Positions 6,032-6,829 of a stretch of DNA of 6,829 nt are shown here, in pieces; within the stretch, counting starts at the first letter, position 1, and the number at the start of each line of letters is the position of its first letter. This DNA comes from Paramuribaculum sp. (GTDB taxonomy: Bacteria; Bacteroidota; Bacteroidia; Bacteroidales; Muribaculaceae). The stretch is taken from positions 1 to 6,829 of the forward strand of contig JAIDXU010000345.1 of the NCBI GenBank assembly GCA_029058455.1, given 5' to 3'. The notes under the pieces were generated by a model that was not told where the DNA came from, searched no databases, and saw only the letters and a program-made list of their open reading frames with translations. A program made the position numbers and the translations under genes.

Positions 6032-6829
6032 TTTCGCAGGCTTGAGAGATTAGACAGCAGTTTGGGGAGAAGATCGAGGGGCAGCATGTTGGCTCCGTCG
6101 CTCTTGGCTTTGGCCGGCTCGGGATGTGTTTCGAGGAAAATTCCGTCGCTTCCTGTTGCGATGGCGGCACGGGCGATTGTTTCGATCAGCTCGGGGCGGC
6201 CACCGGTCACACCTGCCGCCTGATTGGGTTGCTGGAGCGAATGTGTGATGTCGACAATCACCGGGGCATATTGACGCATTACGGGCACTCCGCGAAAGTC
6301 AACCACGAGATCCTGATAGCCGAAAGTTGTGCCGCGCTCTGTGAGGGCTATATCGTCGGCTCCGGCCTGTCTCACTTTCTCTACTGCAAACTGCATTGAC
6401 TCGGGCGAAAGGAATTGGCCTTTCTTGATGTTGACAGCCTTGCCGGTAGCAGCTGCGGCTGTGAGCAGATCGGTCTGACGGCAAAGGAAAGCGGGAATCT
6501 GCAGCACATCGACATATTCGGCAGCCATAGCCGCTTCGTCGGGCAGATGAATATCGGTCACCACCGGCACACCGAATTCCTCCTTCACCTTGCGGAGAAT
6601 CTTCAAAGCTTTCTCATCGCCTATGCCGGTAAACGAATCGAGACGTGAGCGGTTGGCCTTGCGGTAGGAGCCTTTGAACACAAACTTAATTTCAAGCTCG
6701 GTAGTTACGCGGAGAATGGTCTCGGCAATATCGAGAGCCATTTTTTCGCCCTCGATTACGCACGGGCCGGCAAGAAGAAAGAAGTTTTCGGAGGTGGGGG
6801 TAAGTATTTTTGTGTCGAATTTCGGGGGA
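6010..6829 (-). CDS. kdsA: 3-deoxy-D-manno-octulosonate 8-phosphate (KDO8P) synthase, 5' end outside window
   Basis: KdsA joins phosphoenolpyruvate and arabinose 5-phosphate to make KDO-8-phosphate, the precursor of the KDO that links lipid A to LPS core. The frame stays open past the ATG at 6741 to the right edge, adding PPKFDTKILTPTSENFFLLA then GPCVIEGEK, which is the conserved N-terminus. The true start is therefore outside, probably within about ten codons. In the 272 visible residues the family motifs are FVFKGSYRKANRSR (substrate loop), VTDIH, QIPAFLCRQTDLL, VNIKKGQFLSP, ERGTTFGYQDLVVDFR, DITHSLQ and LETHPEPAKAKSDGAN. Cys in GPC (residue 23 of the visible part), H196, E233 and D244 match in kind and spacing the metal ligands of the Aquifex aeolicus enzyme, so this is the metal-dependent class rather than the E. 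coli type with Asn. The stop lies inside the TPR gene. Confidence 0.95.
   Translation of the reverse strand, partial: PPKFDTKILTPTSENFFLLAGPCVIEGEKMALDIAETILRVTTELEIKFVFKGSYRKANRSRLDSFTGIGDEKALKILRKVKEEFGVPVVTDIHLPDEAAMAAEYVDVLQIPAFLCRQTDLLTAAAATGKAVNIKKGQFLSPESMQFAVEKVRQAGADDIALTERGTTFGYQDLVVDFRGVPVMRQYAPVIVDITHSLQQPNQAAGVTGGRPELIETIARAAIATGSDGIFLETHPEPAKAKSDGANMLPLDLLPKLLSNLSSLRKCVTSLI

Overview
The window most likely comes from a Bacteroidota chromosome, probably order Bacteroidales and possibly a Muribaculaceae-like gut bacterium. The family-level guess is inference. Support comes from TAnnTTTG-type -7 boxes in both intergenic gaps, mostly weak Shine-Dalgarno sites, a KDO-8-phosphate synthase (so a Gram-negative envelope with LPS), and a periplasmic TPR protein and a LuxR-HTH regulator of styles common in that phylum. 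I see no mobile element, CRISPR array, tRNA or rRNA. There is no gene-free stretch longer than about 90 bases, so this is a compact housekeeping and accessory region.

Layout from left to right: (1) the 3' end of an unrecognised + strand gene, followed by a hairpin terminator; (2) a - strand LuxR-type regulator with an N-terminal sensor-like region; (3) an 83-base divergent gap with an 18-bp perfect palindrome that holds a -7 promoter box on each strand; (4) a + strand secreted DUF1349 (concanavalin A-like) protein; (5) a short gap with a 14-bp perfect inverted repeat that looks like terminator and promoter combined; (6) a + strand secreted alpha-amylase resembling Bacillus subtilis AmyE, then, 14 bases on, ribonuclease Z (rnz); (7) on the - strand, converging on rnz with only 2 bases between the stop codons, a periplasmic TPR protein, and upstream of it kdsA, whose 3' end overlaps the TPR start by 22 bases. 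The kdsA start lies beyond the right edge.

How the genes fit together: kdsA makes the KDO precursor for LPS core and is translationally linked to the TPR protein, which suggests an envelope role for the latter. rnz is a tRNA 3'-end maturation enzyme and appears to ride on the amylase transcript. The LuxR regulator and the DUF1349 gene share a divergent promoter region, so the regulator may control itself, the DUF1349 gene, or both. I found no clearly new multi-gene system. The most unusual signals are the two promoter/inverted-repeat arrangements and the amylase-rnz linkage.
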